Source: Planctomycetaceae bacterium (GTDB taxonomy: Bacteria; Planctomycetota; Planctomycetia; Planctomycetales; Planctomycetaceae). Taken from it: a stretch of 13,023 nt of DNA. The position numbers and the translations under genes are program-made. The notes below the pieces were generated by a model that was not told where the DNA came from, did no database searches, and saw only the letters and a program-made list of their open reading frames with translations. The stretch spans positions 1-13,023 of the forward strand of contig JAEUIG010000218.1 in assembly GCA_016795125.1 (NCBI GenBank). The letters run 5' to 3'. Of this stretch, positions 1-8,858 are shown piece after piece; the first letter of the stretch is position 1; the number at the start of each line of letters is the position of its first letter.

Positions 1-153
1 TGCACGAACCGTGTCAATCAAGAAGCTCGTTTCTTCGACGTGGTGCGCGTCCAGTTGGCGATAACGTTCTTCCCAAGTCAACGACTCGTCCATCACATAC
101 CGCTGCACCTTGATCCAGCCGTATCCGGAATAGTCATGGGCGTCGCTGTCCAT
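1..153 (-). CDS. Hypothetical protein, 5' part only (cut by window edge)
   Basis: This reading frame starts at ATG 151-153 and stays open for 51 codons to the window edge. It is preceded by purine-rich Shine-Dalgarno-like sequence: GGAGG ends 10 nt before the ATG, GGAGAG directly abuts it, and AGGAGG lies further upstream. The visible N-terminus is acidic and aromatic-rich (SGYGWIKVQRYV, then LTWEERYRQLDAHHVEE), looks soluble, and has no signal peptide or membrane segment. It begins 66 nt after the aceF stop on the same strand, so it may be the third gene of the aceE-aceF transcript. I do not recognise the family. The SD site, the uninterrupted frame and the protein-like composition support a real gene. 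Confidence 0.6.
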   Translation of the reverse strand, partial: MDSDAHDYSGYGWIKVQRYVMDESLTWEERYRQLDAHHVEETSFLIDTVRA

Positions 154-190
154 CTCTCCGTTTCCTCCGTTGCCTCCTGTTTTTCCCTTC

Positions 191-219
191 CTGTTCGCTG
201 AAAACTGACCGCTGACAGC

Positions 220-225
<6 letters not shown>
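191..225. repeat. Degenerate heptamer tandem repeat (CTGNNNN x ~5)
   Basis: Five consecutive 7-nt units read CTGTTCG, CTGAAAA, CTGACCG, CTGACAG and CTCAGAT. The CTG core is kept in the first four and degraded in the fifth. The tract overlaps the last bases of aceF (stop codon at 220-222) and fills the start of the gap before the next gene. The period of 7 is seen directly. Similar short tandem repeats occur in intergenic DNA of cyanobacteria, and I believe of planctomycetes too. No function is evident. Confidence 0.5.
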
Positions 226-1935
<1,710 letters not shown>

Positions 1936-1993
1936 GGCGGCCAATCGTAGCGCAGACAGGATGCGCGGAGCAAGTTAGGTCGGATCGCGTTTC

Positions 1994-2047
1994 GCGAGCC
2001 GCCGGGCTTGGCCCGGCGGTACGGCGGGGCTAAACCCCGCCGCTCGC
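1994..2047. repeat. Y-shaped compound inverted repeat in the aceE-aceF gap
   Basis: Two adjacent perfect hairpins sit side by side. The first has a 9-bp stem (CCGCCGGGC, loop TTG, 1999-2019). The second has an 8-bp stem (CGGCGGGG, loop CTAAA, 2022-2042). They are enclosed by an outer 6-bp pair, GCGAGC (1994-1999) with GCTCGC (2042-2047), sharing single bases at the junctions, so the whole could fold as a three-way junction. It starts 9 nt downstream of the aceE stop and lies 59 nt before the aceF start. No U-tract follows, so a simple intrinsic terminator is unlikely. A REP-like repeat or an intercistronic mRNA stabiliser or processing site fits better. The pairing is seen directly; the role is inferred. 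Confidence 0.65.
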
Positions 2048-2055
2048 CATGCGGC

Positions 2056-4779
2056 TCATGCTCTCAGCGGTTCGACCTTGTTGGGGTCGATCCCCAGTTC
2101 GCGGATGACTTCCGGCAGCCGTTCGACCGGGAACTGTCCCCGCTGGGCCAGTCCGGACAGTGCGGCGTAGGTGGTGCATTCGGCGTCGATTTCGAAGTGC
2201 CGCCGGAGTGCGGGCCGAGTGTCGCTGCGACCGAACCCGTCGGTGCCGAGGACGATATATGTCGTCGGCACCCATTCGCGAATCTGGTTAGCGACGAGCC
2301 GCACGTTTTCGCTGGCGGCGATCACTGGTCCCTGGACGCCGGCGAGGGCTTTCGCGAGATAGCTCTGCCTGGCCGGCTCGCCGGGGTGCAGCCAGTTCCA
2401 GCGTGTGGCGGACCCGGCGTCGCGCGCCAGTTCGCTGTAGCTGGTCACGCTCCACACGTCGCAGCCGATGCCGTACTTCTCCTTGAGCAGCGTCTGGGCG
2501 CGGCGGACTTCGCGGAGGATCGGCCCGCTGCCGAGCAATTGCGGCCGTTCCTTCTGCCCTTCACCCGAATCGGTGCTCACCAGTTTGTACATCCCCTTGA
2601 GGATGCCTTCGGTGACGCCGTCGGGCATGGCCGGCTGATCGTAGGCTTCGTTGTAGACGGACAGATAATAGAAGACCCGTTCGTGATCGACATACATCCG
2701 CTTGAGGCCATCCTGGATGATGACGGCCAGCTCGTAGGCATAGGCCGGATCGTAGGCGATGATGTTCGGCACCGCGGAAGCGGCAAGCTGGCTGTGACCA
2801 TCCTGGTGCTGGAGGCCTTCGCCATTGAGCGTGGTTCGTCCGCTGGTGCCGCCGACGAGGAAGCCCTGGGCGCGGGAATCTCCGGCCAGCCAGATGAGGT
2901 CGCCGACCCGCTGGAAGCCGAACATGGAGTAGTAAATGTAGAACGGAATCATCGGCAGTCCGAGATTCGCGTATGCCGTACCGGCGGCGACGAATGACGC
3001 CATGGCGCCGGCCTCGTTGATGCCCTCTTCGAGGACCTGGCCGTCCACTTCTTCCTTGTAGTAGACGAGGCTGTTGGAACCGTCGGGAAGCAGGCGATCA
3101 ACCGGCTCGTACTTCTGCCCTTTGCTGGAGTAGATGCCGAACGTGCTGAAGAACGCTTCCATGCCGAACGTCCGGGCTTCGTCGGGGATGATCGGCACGA
3201 TGAACTTGCCGATGCCCTTGTGACGCATCAGACCCATCAGGATCGCGCTGTACGCCTGAGTCGTCGACGCCGTTTTCCCTTCCGTGCCCTTGAGCTGGCG
3301 GTTAAAGGATTTGTCTTCGAGATCCGGGATCTCCAGCTTGGCGTAAGCAGGTTCGCGCTTGGGCAAATAGCCGCCCAGCTGCTCGCGCCGGGCGCGGAGG
3401 TAGGCCATTTCCGGTCCATCGTCGGCCGGCTTGTAGAAGGGAAGCTTGTCGAGATCGTCGTCCGCAATCGGCACGGCGAACCGATCCCGGAATTTGCGGA
3501 CGGAATCGACGCTCTTAAACTCCTTCGCGTTGTGGGCCACCATGCGGCCCTCGGCCTCTTCACCCAGGCCGTAACCCTTGATGGTCTTGACCAGGATGAC
3601 CGTCGGCGCGCCTTTGTGATTGACGGCCGAATGGTAGGCGGCGAACACCTTGTCCGGATCGTGGCCGCCGCGGCGCAGCTTCTGCAACTGCTCGTCGCTC
3701 AGATGGTCGACCATCTCCAGCAGCGAGGGATCGGTGCCGAAGAAGTGCTCGCGAATGTACGCGCCGTCGGAGACGACGTACTTCTGGAATTGTCCATCGA
3801 CGACTTCGCCCATCCGCTGGACGAGCTTGCCGTCATGGTCTTTCGCCAGCAGGGGATCCCAGTCCCGACCCCAGACCACCTTGATGCAGTTCCAGCCCGC
3901 GCCGCGGAAGGCGCCTTCCAGTTCCTGGATGATCTTGCCGTTACTGCGGACCGGTCCGTCCAGCCGCTGCAGGTTGCAGTTAATGACCCAGACGAGGTTG
4001 TCGAGGTTTTCCCGTGACGCGAGCGTGATCGCGCCGAGCGTTTCCGGCTCGTCGGTCTCGCCATCGCCGATGAAGCACCAGACCTTCGACTTGCTCGTGT
4101 CCAGCAGGTTGCGGTGCTGCAGGTAACGCAGGAACCGGGCATGGTAAATCGAGCAGATCGGACCGAGCCCCATGGAGACGGTCGGGAACTGCCAGAAGTC
4201 GTCCATCAGCCACGGGTGCGGATAGGACGAGAGCCCGGTGCCGCGGACGGTCTCCTGTCGGAAGTTCTCGAGGTGGCTTTCGGACAACCGGCCTTCGAGG
4301 AACGCGCGCGCATACATGCCGGGGGAGGCATGCCCCTGGAAATAGACCATGTCGCCGGTGTGATCCGGAGTCCGCGCGTGGAAGAAATGATTGAAACCGA
4401 TCTCGTACAGGGTCGCCGAGGAGGCGTACGTCGAAATATGTCCGCCGACTTTGCCTCCGTCCGCCGTTTTCTTGTTGGCGCGCAGCACCATCGCGAGCGC
4501 GTTCCAGCGGTTGATGCTCTTGATCCGGCGTTCCATCTCGACGTTGCCGGGGTACCGCGGTTCGTCTTCGACGGAAATCGTGTTGATGTAGGGCGTTGTG
4601 CTCGAAAACGGGATCATCACGCCGCGCTGGTAGGCGCGTTCGCGGAGGTTGATGAGCAACTGCTGGGTCCGTTCGGGACCGTAGCGGTGCAGCACGTCTT
4701 CCAGCGATTCGTACCAGTCGTCGAGTTCCGAGGGGTCAATTCCCTGGACGGCTCCGGTCGAGACCTGATCAACCGACAT
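2056..4779 (-). CDS. aceE: Pyruvate dehydrogenase E1 component (homodimeric type)
   Basis: This is the thiamine-diphosphate-dependent E1 of pyruvate dehydrogenase. It decarboxylates pyruvate and reductively acetylates the E2 lipoyl group. The 907 aa match the single-chain homodimeric class (E. coli AceE 887 aa), not the alpha/beta type. The ThDP/Mg motif runs from G238-D-G (GDGETDEPETLGAITLASRE) to N267-C-N269. H416 in KGYGLGEEAEGRMVAHN lies where the E. coli active-site-loop His is found, and E589 in EEGINEAGA is the likely cofactor-activating Glu. The GGTSGRTTLNGEGLQHQDGH segment (643-662) is also typical. I chose ATG 4779 because GAGG lies 7 nt upstream; a TTG five codons earlier is less likely. 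The gene is followed by aceF and is probably read from the promoter at 4880-4907. Confidence 0.97.
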   Translation of the reverse strand: MSVDQVSTGAVQGIDPSELDDWYESLEDVLHRYGPERTQQLLINLRERAYQRGVMIPFSSTTPYINTISVEDEPRYPGNVEMERRIKSINRWNALAMVLRANKKTADGGKVGGHISTYASSATLYEIGFNHFFHARTPDHTGDMVYFQGHASPGMYARAFLEGRLSESHLENFRQETVRGTGLSSYPHPWLMDDFWQFPTVSMGLGPICSIYHARFLRYLQHRNLLDTSKSKVWCFIGDGETDEPETLGAITLASRENLDNLVWVINCNLQRLDGPVRSNGKIIQELEGAFRGAGWNCIKVVWGRDWDPLLAKDHDGKLVQRMGEVVDGQFQKYVVSDGAYIREHFFGTDPSLLEMVDHLSDEQLQKLRRGGHDPDKVFAAYHSAVNHKGAPTVILVKTIKGYGLGEEAEGRMVAHNAKEFKSVDSVRKFRDRFAVPIADDDLDKLPFYKPADDGPEMAYLRARREQLGGYLPKREPAYAKLEIPDLEDKSFNRQLKGTEGKTASTTQAYSAILMGLMRHKGIGKFIVPIIPDEARTFGMEAFFSTFGIYSSKGQKYEPVDRLLPDGSNSLVYYKEEVDGQVLEEGINEAGAMASFVAAGTAYANLGLPMIPFYIYYSMFGFQRVGDLIWLAGDSRAQGFLVGGTSGRTTLNGEGLQHQDGHSQLAASAVPNIIAYDPAYAYELAVIIQDGLKRMYVDHERVFYYLSVYNEAYDQPAMPDGVTEGILKGMYKLVSTDSGEGQKERPQLLGSGPILREVRRAQTLLKEKYGIGCDVWSVTSYSELARDAGSATRWNWLHPGEPARQSYLAKALAGVQGPVIAASENVRLVANQIREWVPTTYIVLGTDGFGRSDTRPALRRHFEIDAECTTYAALSGLAQRGQFPVERLPEVIRELGIDPNKVEPLRA

Positions 4780-4786
4780 ACGCAAA

Positions 4787-4790
4787 CCTC
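4787..4790 (-). promoter_or_regulatory. Ribosome binding site deciding the aceE start
   Basis: On the minus strand GAGG (within GCGAGG) lies 7 nt before ATG 4779. This supports that start over the TTG at 4794, which would place the same site inside the coding region. Confidence 0.55.
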
Positions 4791-4828
4791 GCAATCAGAG
4801 TCAGCATGATGATCAACGGCTTGCAGAA

Positions 4829-4847
4829 GCGTCCGGTGGCAGGACGC
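4829..4847 (-). other. Hairpin in the aceE 5' untranslated region
   Basis: GCGTCC (4829-4834) pairs with GGACGC (4842-4847) over a 7-nt loop. Flanking TGCA tetramers at 4822-4825 and 4849-4852 add symmetry. It lies between the candidate promoter and the aceE start, so it would be in the leader RNA. No known riboswitch class is recognised, and the short stem may be chance in GC-rich DNA. Confidence 0.3.
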
Positions 4848-4879
4848 ATGCAGAGACCGCGCAAATCGTTACGCAGGGT

Positions 4880-4907
4880 ATTCTAGTGATTTTTGCGGTC
4901 AGGTGAA
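4880..4907 (-). promoter_or_regulatory. Candidate sigma70-type promoter for aceE-aceF
   Basis: Read on the minus strand, a -35-like TTCACC (4902-4907) is separated by 16 nt from a -10-like TAGAAT (4880-4885, five of six consensus bases). Transcription would start near 4873, giving a leader of about 95 nt. The spacer is A-rich in an otherwise GC-rich gap. It is the best promoter-like match between the propeller gene and aceE. Planctomycete promoters are poorly defined, so this is tentative. Confidence 0.4.
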
Positions 4908-4948
4908 CGGCGAATGGTGGCTGCGAAACCGCCAGCGGGGACCGGGCG

Positions 4949-5890
4949 TCACTCGTTTTCCGGGGACGGGACGGGGAGTTTGGCCTGATCGGCCCAGTCG
5001 AGGCGGACAATGCGGCCGGCGTCGAAGCCGCAGATCGCCCATTCGCCAAGGGGATCGCAGCGGACGGCTGTGATGTCCGACGGGGTATTGGCAGCCCAGA
5101 GGAGCTGGCCATCCACGTGCAGCCAGTACAACTGCCGTTCCAGCGTGGCGGCGATGAGCCGCTGGGCTTCGAAGCTGGACGAAATCCGGCTGACGGTGCC
5201 TTCGACCACGTACGCGCCAACGTTCTGCCCTTCGCCGTCAAACGTCTGAACGCCGTGGTGGTAGGCGGCGAGATACACGACCTCGGCGTCGCCCGTGATG
5301 CACACGCCGCCGGCGTTCGACCACAACTTCTGTTGCCAGATCTGCTCACCCGACAGCGAATGGCAGCAGAGCAGGCTGTGCTCGGCGGCGCCGATCAGCA
5401 GCGGCGCGGAGGCCGCGAGCTGCAGATGCGACAGCGGCCGGATGGTCTCGAACTCGCACTCCCGGTGCTTGTGCTCGGAATAAATCACGTTGTGACCGTT
5501 CGCCATGCAGGCCACCATGTGGGTGCCGTAGGGAGCGATTGCGGCCGCGACACAGACTTCCGGCAGGGTGACCTTCCAGATGGACTGCAGGTCGTAGTCC
5601 AGGCGGTGCAGAGTGGCTTCACCGGTGATGGCGACGCCGAAGCGGCCGTCGTCGCTCCAGTCGAGAACGCGGACCGGTTCGCGAAGCCGCGTGAGGGCGG
5701 CGATGCGTCCCTGGCGGTCCAGCCGGAACAGCGTGCCGGCTTCATCAGCGGCAAAGACCTCGCCGGTTTCGACGGCGAGGTCCATTGCGGTCAGCGGACC
5801 GTCGGCGTTGCAGGTCCACTTGAGCGTCGGTCCGATGCCGCGTCCCCGTCGATGCCAGTCGGCTGCGGCGGGGGACGGGTCGTCGGTCAT
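4949..5890 (-). CDS. WD40/PQQ-like beta-propeller protein of unknown function
   Basis: This 313-aa protein consists of roughly 40-residue beta-rich repeats of the WD40/quinoprotein type. Examples are GEVFAADEAGTLFRLDRQGR (43-62), DGRFGVAITGEATLHRLD (81-98), GEQIWQQKLW (181-190), RQLYWLHVDGQLLWAANTP (252-270) and EWAICGFDAGRIVRLDW (283-299). Six or seven weak blades can be counted, with no catalytic motif. No signal peptide is visible, since the N-terminus is charged, so it is probably a cytoplasmic protein-interaction scaffold unless exported in another way. Its ATG overlaps the TGA of the upstream S41 protease gene (ATGA, 5887-5890), which implies translational coupling and perhaps a joint function. 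It could regulate the protease or simply share its transcript. The exact role is unknown. Confidence 0.85.
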   Translation of the reverse strand: MTDDPSPAAADWHRRGRGIGPTLKWTCNADGPLTAMDLAVETGEVFAADEAGTLFRLDRQGRIAALTRLREPVRVLDWSDDGRFGVAITGEATLHRLDYDLQSIWKVTLPEVCVAAAIAPYGTHMVACMANGHNVIYSEHKHRECEFETIRPLSHLQLAASAPLLIGAAEHSLLCCHSLSGEQIWQQKLWSNAGGVCITGDAEVVYLAAYHHGVQTFDGEGQNVGAYVVEGTVSRISSSFEAQRLIAATLERQLYWLHVDGQLLWAANTPSDITAVRCDPLGEWAICGFDAGRIVRLDWADQAKLPVPSPENE

Positions 5891-7521
5891 CGTCGGGTGT
5901 ACGACTGTCGGCAGAGGATGTCGAGGGCGGCCTTGAGGTCCGGATCGGTCGCGGGGTCAACCGCGGCCGAGGAGGAACGCCTCTCGGATTGTTCGGCCGG
6001 AGCATCAACGACCACGTCCGGCTCAAGGCCGATTTTACTGTAGCTGTGGCCGTCCGGGGAGTAAAACCGGGCGGTGGTCAGCCGCATGCCGATCCCCGAG
6101 TTGAGCGAGGCGATGGTCTGCACCGACCACTTCCCGTAGGAATTGCGGCCGACAAGCGTGCCGCGGTGATGGTCCTTGATGCAGCCGGCAACCAGTTCGC
6201 TGGCGCTGGCGCTGTAACCGTCGATGAGCACGACGAGCGGCAATTGCCAGGTTCCGGGGCCGAAGGCGTCGAAGACTTCGTTGTCTTCCGGCAGCCGTCC
6301 GCGAGTGGTGGCGATCACGCCGTCGTTGATGAAGACGTCGGCCACGGCGACGCCCTCGTCGAGGAGGCCGCCCGGATTGCCGCGCAGGTCCCAGATCAGG
6401 GCCTTCATTCCCTGCCGCTGGAGGTCCTGCAGGGCGTGTTCGAGTTCATCGGCGGTGCGCTTCTGGAACGTCGTCATGCGGAGGTAGGCCACGCCGCACT
6501 CTGCGTTGACCATCTTGGCGACCGGGATGCTTTTGACCTTCACTTCGCGGCGATAGCAGGTGGCCGTGTGCGGCTCGGTCGATTCTCCGTCGAGTTCGAG
6601 ACGGACCTGGCTGCCGGCGGCGCCGACGAGAAGTCCGGCGGCTTCCTCGGTGCTGAGGAACCGGCAATCGACGCCGTCGATGGAGATGATCCATTCGCCG
6701 GCGAGCAGCCCGGATTCCATCGCGGGGCTTTCGGGGAGCACGTCGACCAGTTCCATGCCCTTGCCGAGCGTCCCTTCCATCACGATGCCGATGCCGACGA
6801 ACTGGCCGTCGATGTTGCTGTACATGTCGGAGTACCGTGCCGGCGTGAGCACGCTGCTGTAGTCGTCGAGGCAGTTGCAGGCGCCGAACACGTATTCCAT
6901 GACGACGGCGCCGGGCGGCACGCCGGCGATCCGCTGTGCGGCGTCGCAGACGTCGCCGACCACACGGCGCATGTCGCCCTGGCTGCCAATCGGCTTGTTC
7001 CAGTATTCCTGATGCAGCAAGGTCCGCAGTTCCTGGATGTGGGCGAAGTCCGCCGCAACCAGGTTCTGATCGAGAAACTTCGGATTGGCGAGCGCCAGCC
7101 AGAGACTCTCGGTGCCGTGCGCGACGATCGACTGCGTGTCGATCGTCTCGACGAACCGGGACCGGATGTTGTTGACGACGCTGTCGAGCAGATCGAGCGC
7201 GTCGGTGCGCGGCTGCGTGAGCAGTCCCTTGTTGAAGGAGTCGTCGGAGTACCGGCGGTCGATGCTGAACTGGAACTTGGACCGGCGGAGACCGTAAACG
7301 AGGTCGTTGTTCTCCGGCCAGGATTTGATCGCGAGTTCGTAGTGGTCGATGGCCTCGCGCCACTGGCGTTGCCGTTCAAAATCGCGTCCGGCGCCGACGG
7401 CGTCGTCGGCCGACGCGGCGACGGTGTCGCCCGCCCGGCCGGTCTGCGGCACGGCCAGCAGGAACCCGAGAATCAGCACCCACAGACAGAGAGTGCGCCC
7501 GCGTGCAAGTCCGAACGTCAT
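5887..7521 (-). CDS. Secreted S41 (C-terminal processing) peptidase with TPR-like N-terminus and PDZ domain
   Basis: This is a serine protease of the CtpA/Tsp family, probably acting in the periplasm or envelope. Of its 544 aa, residues 1-30 form a signal peptide (basic MTFGLARGR, hydrophobic LCLWVLILGFLLAV, then GRA). Residues about 44-85 look like one or two TPR helices (ERQRQWREAIDHYELAIKSW). A helical region follows, then a PDZ domain (about 239-312, FVGIGIVMEG to GEWIISIDG) and the S41 catalytic core (about 340-505). Aligned by eye with E. coli Tsp (S430, D441, K455), the catalytic residues are S439 in SASASE, D450 and K464 in YGKWSVQ, all at the same spacing. GAGGGG lies 6 nt before ATG 7521. 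Downstream it overlaps the beta-propeller gene by 4 nt. The substrate is unknown. Confidence 0.92.
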   Translation of the reverse strand: MTFGLARGRTLCLWVLILGFLLAVPQTGRAGDTVAASADDAVGAGRDFERQRQWREAIDHYELAIKSWPENNDLVYGLRRSKFQFSIDRRYSDDSFNKGLLTQPRTDALDLLDSVVNNIRSRFVETIDTQSIVAHGTESLWLALANPKFLDQNLVAADFAHIQELRTLLHQEYWNKPIGSQGDMRRVVGDVCDAAQRIAGVPPGAVVMEYVFGACNCLDDYSSVLTPARYSDMYSNIDGQFVGIGIVMEGTLGKGMELVDVLPESPAMESGLLAGEWIISIDGVDCRFLSTEEAAGLLVGAAGSQVRLELDGESTEPHTATCYRREVKVKSIPVAKMVNAECGVAYLRMTTFQKRTADELEHALQDLQRQGMKALIWDLRGNPGGLLDEGVAVADVFINDGVIATTRGRLPEDNEVFDAFGPGTWQLPLVVLIDGYSASASELVAGCIKDHHRGTLVGRNSYGKWSVQTIASLNSGIGMRLTTARFYSPDGHSYSKIGLEPDVVVDAPAEQSERRSSSAAVDPATDPDLKAALDILCRQSYTRR

Positions 7522-7675
7522 TCCGTTCCCCTCGAGTCGGCGGCGGCCAACCCCTCATGGCCGCTGAGAAGACCGGGCCGAACGACAAGGTCGTGTCCCG
7601 GCAGTGACAGGACCGCGGATGTCAGGCGACCACCGGCGAAGGCCGGCGGCGGCACGACATGTGACGCGGCCATCG

Positions 7676-7704
7676 AACATAGACCACGATGCGCGTGTGG
7701 TCAA
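7676..7704 (-). promoter_or_regulatory. Sigma70-type promoter for the S41 protease-propeller pair
   Basis: On the minus strand TTGACC (7699-7704, five of six -35 consensus bases) is followed after exactly 17 nt by TATGTT (7676-7681, four of six). A run of T precedes the -35. Transcription would start near 7669, giving a leader of about 148 nt before ATG 7521. This is the best promoter match in the window. Confidence 0.55.
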
Positions 7705-7917
7705 AAAGCCGCAAGCCGGGAACTGCAGTCAAACCGGCAATGGCGGTCGAATCAGGCGCAGTTCGGCCGGTCGCACGGGTCGTCGGTGAGTGCACCGGGC
7801 GCTCGCGTTGTAACGGATGCGCACGGCGATCCAAGAATGCGGCCGCAAAAGCTCGCGGCGGAAGCTGACAGACGCACTTGTCGTGGTCCGACCATCGCTG
7901 AATATCAGGCACTTACC

Positions 7918-7980
7918 AGCCCGACGCGCTAGCGAGGGCGTCCCGCTGCTGGAATTTCGCCCTCGCTGGCGCGTCGGGCT
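7918..7980. repeat. Long REP/MITE-like inverted repeat, 23-bp arms
   Basis: The left arm at 7918-7940 (beginning AGCCCGACGCGC) is the reverse complement of 7958-7980 (ending GCGCGTCGGGCT). Only one position is not Watson-Crick, and that T opposite G would still pair in RNA. The loop is 17 nt (7941-7957). The arm sequence, AGCCCGACGCGC followed by AGCGAGGG, resembles a repeat I recall from many planctomycete intergenic regions. It could be a palindromic non-autonomous element or a REP doublet. No transposase is nearby. Confidence 0.75.
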
Positions 7981-8025
7981 AGTGAACCTGCCTGACAGTT
8001 AACGGTTCTCAGAGCACGACGCGCT

Positions 8026-8046
8026 CGCGGCTCGGCAGGAGCCGCG
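8026..8046 (-). terminator. GC-rich hairpin downstream of the methyltransferase gene
   Basis: CGCGGCTC (8026-8033) pairs perfectly with GAGCCGCG (8039-8046) over the loop GGCAG. It starts 19 nt past the methyltransferase stop on the minus strand. No U-tract follows, so it may be a terminator-like structure needing other factors, or a second intergenic repeat, since GGCTCGGCAGGAGCC is a motif I recall from planctomycete gaps. Confidence 0.4.
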
Positions 8047-8065
8047 CCCTCCCGACAGGTGGGGG

Positions 8066-8818
8066 TCAGTTGGCGGCCGGTTCGGCGAGGGGCTTCTGGG
8101 CTTCCACCAGGATGCCCCCCATCCGGAAGAACCGGTGAATCGGGGAGAACCACAACTGCTCGTGCCAGGGGAGTCCGGCCTCGACGCAGGCCTGTTGCAG
8201 TTCGGGCCGGCTGTAGGTGCGGCACTTCCAGGTGTGGCTGGTCAACATGCCGGGGTACGTGTTCTCCGTCGCCAGCAGGAGCAAGCTGCCGCCCGGCCGC
8301 AGTACGCGTCCCATTTCGGCCAGTCCGGGGCGGGGATCGGAGAGATGCTCGATCACCCAGCCGCAGGTGACGCAATCAAAAGACCCTTCCGCGAAGGGCA
8401 GGCGGGTCATGTCGGCGGCGACATAGAACGGGCGATGGTTCTTCACGCGCTGCCGGGCGCGGCACAGCATCTTGTGTGACAGGTCGCAGGCGACGATCTG
8501 GGTATGCTGGGGCGCAAAGCGCAACAGGTGTCCCAGGATCTGCCCGGCGCCGGAGCCGACGTCGAGGATCGAATGAAAGCGGGTGACGTCGAAGTTGCGG
8601 CGGCGGAGCATGCGGCCGACGAGCGGCTCGTGCAGCGAGAGGAGGCTGCTCATGGCGAGCACAGCGCCGGCGGGGCCGTCGTAGAAGTGCCGGATGTGGA
8701 TGCGGTACTGACGTTCCGTCAATCGGCGGATGCCGCGAAATTCCATGAGTCGCCGCAATGCGGCGTGACGGTTGCCGCGCGGATCACGCGTAGTTTGGAT
8801 TGTTCGACGCGAAGTCAC
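8066..8818 (-). CDS. Class I SAM-dependent methyltransferase
   Basis: The protein is up to 250 aa with a Methyltransf_11-like Rossmann core. Motif I is LDVGSGAGQI (85-94). The acidic strand-2 end is ACDLSHKML (110-118), with AADMTRLPF (134-142) after it. The post-motif segment is SFDCVTCGWVIEHLSDP (146-162), and GRVLRPGGSLLLLATEN (170-186) closes the core. It would transfer a methyl group from S-adenosylmethionine. The substrate cannot be told, because the family covers quinones, small molecules and proteins. No signal peptide is seen. The start is uncertain. The longest frame begins at GTG 8818 with GAGG only 3 nt upstream, while ATG 8746 (MEFRGIRRL) gives a 226-aa protein and lies nearer to where I expect homology to begin. 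It lies 98 nt or more downstream of the EIIA gene. Confidence 0.88.
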   Translation of the reverse strand: MTSRRTIQTTRDPRGNRHAALRRLMEFRGIRRLTERQYRIHIRHFYDGPAGAVLAMSSLLSLHEPLVGRMLRRRNFDVTRFHSILDVGSGAGQILGHLLRFAPQHTQIVACDLSHKMLCRARQRVKNHRPFYVAADMTRLPFAEGSFDCVTCGWVIEHLSDPRPGLAEMGRVLRPGGSLLLLATENTYPGMLTSHTWKCRTYSRPELQQACVEAGLPWHEQLWFSPIHRFFRMGGILVEAQKPLAEPAAN

Positions 8819-8858
8819 ACACGCCTCGCAGTACCGGAACGCCGCCCGCCTGGCGGAA

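Larger units (their letters stand above)
7522..8065. other. Intergenic region without a credible gene (544 bp)
   Basis: This gap separates the S41 protease start from the methyltransferase end. It holds the likely protease promoter (7676-7704), a leader of about 150 nt, a long inverted repeat (7918-7980) and a GC-rich hairpin (8026-8046). The open frames inside it (for example 7622-7912 on the minus strand) are rich in Arg and Pro and low in hydrophobic residues. They have no domain I recognise and cross the promoter, so I read them as chance frames. I see no tRNA or other RNA gene. Confidence 0.6.

Noticed and set aside
2008..2997. Plus-strand open frames antisense to aceE (also 3220-4017 and 4114-4809)
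   Set aside because: The aceE protein opposite them is conserved throughout. These frames have no SD, no domains and shadow-like composition.
7622..7912. 96-codon minus-strand frame in the large gap
   Set aside because: It overlaps the best promoter in the window, has Arg/Pro-rich shadow-like composition and no homology I recognise.
5989..7932. 647-codon plus-strand open frame, longer than the S41 protease gene opposite it
   Set aside because: It is antisense to a gene with a signal peptide, a PDZ domain and all S41 catalytic residues. Its translation is rich in Asp, Arg, Val and His without any domain, and it runs through the protease promoter. Long antisense frames are expected from the GC-biased third codon positions.
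7918..8046. CRISPR array
   Set aside because: The repeats here are inverted and only two different structures are present; there are no regularly spaced direct repeats or cas genes.
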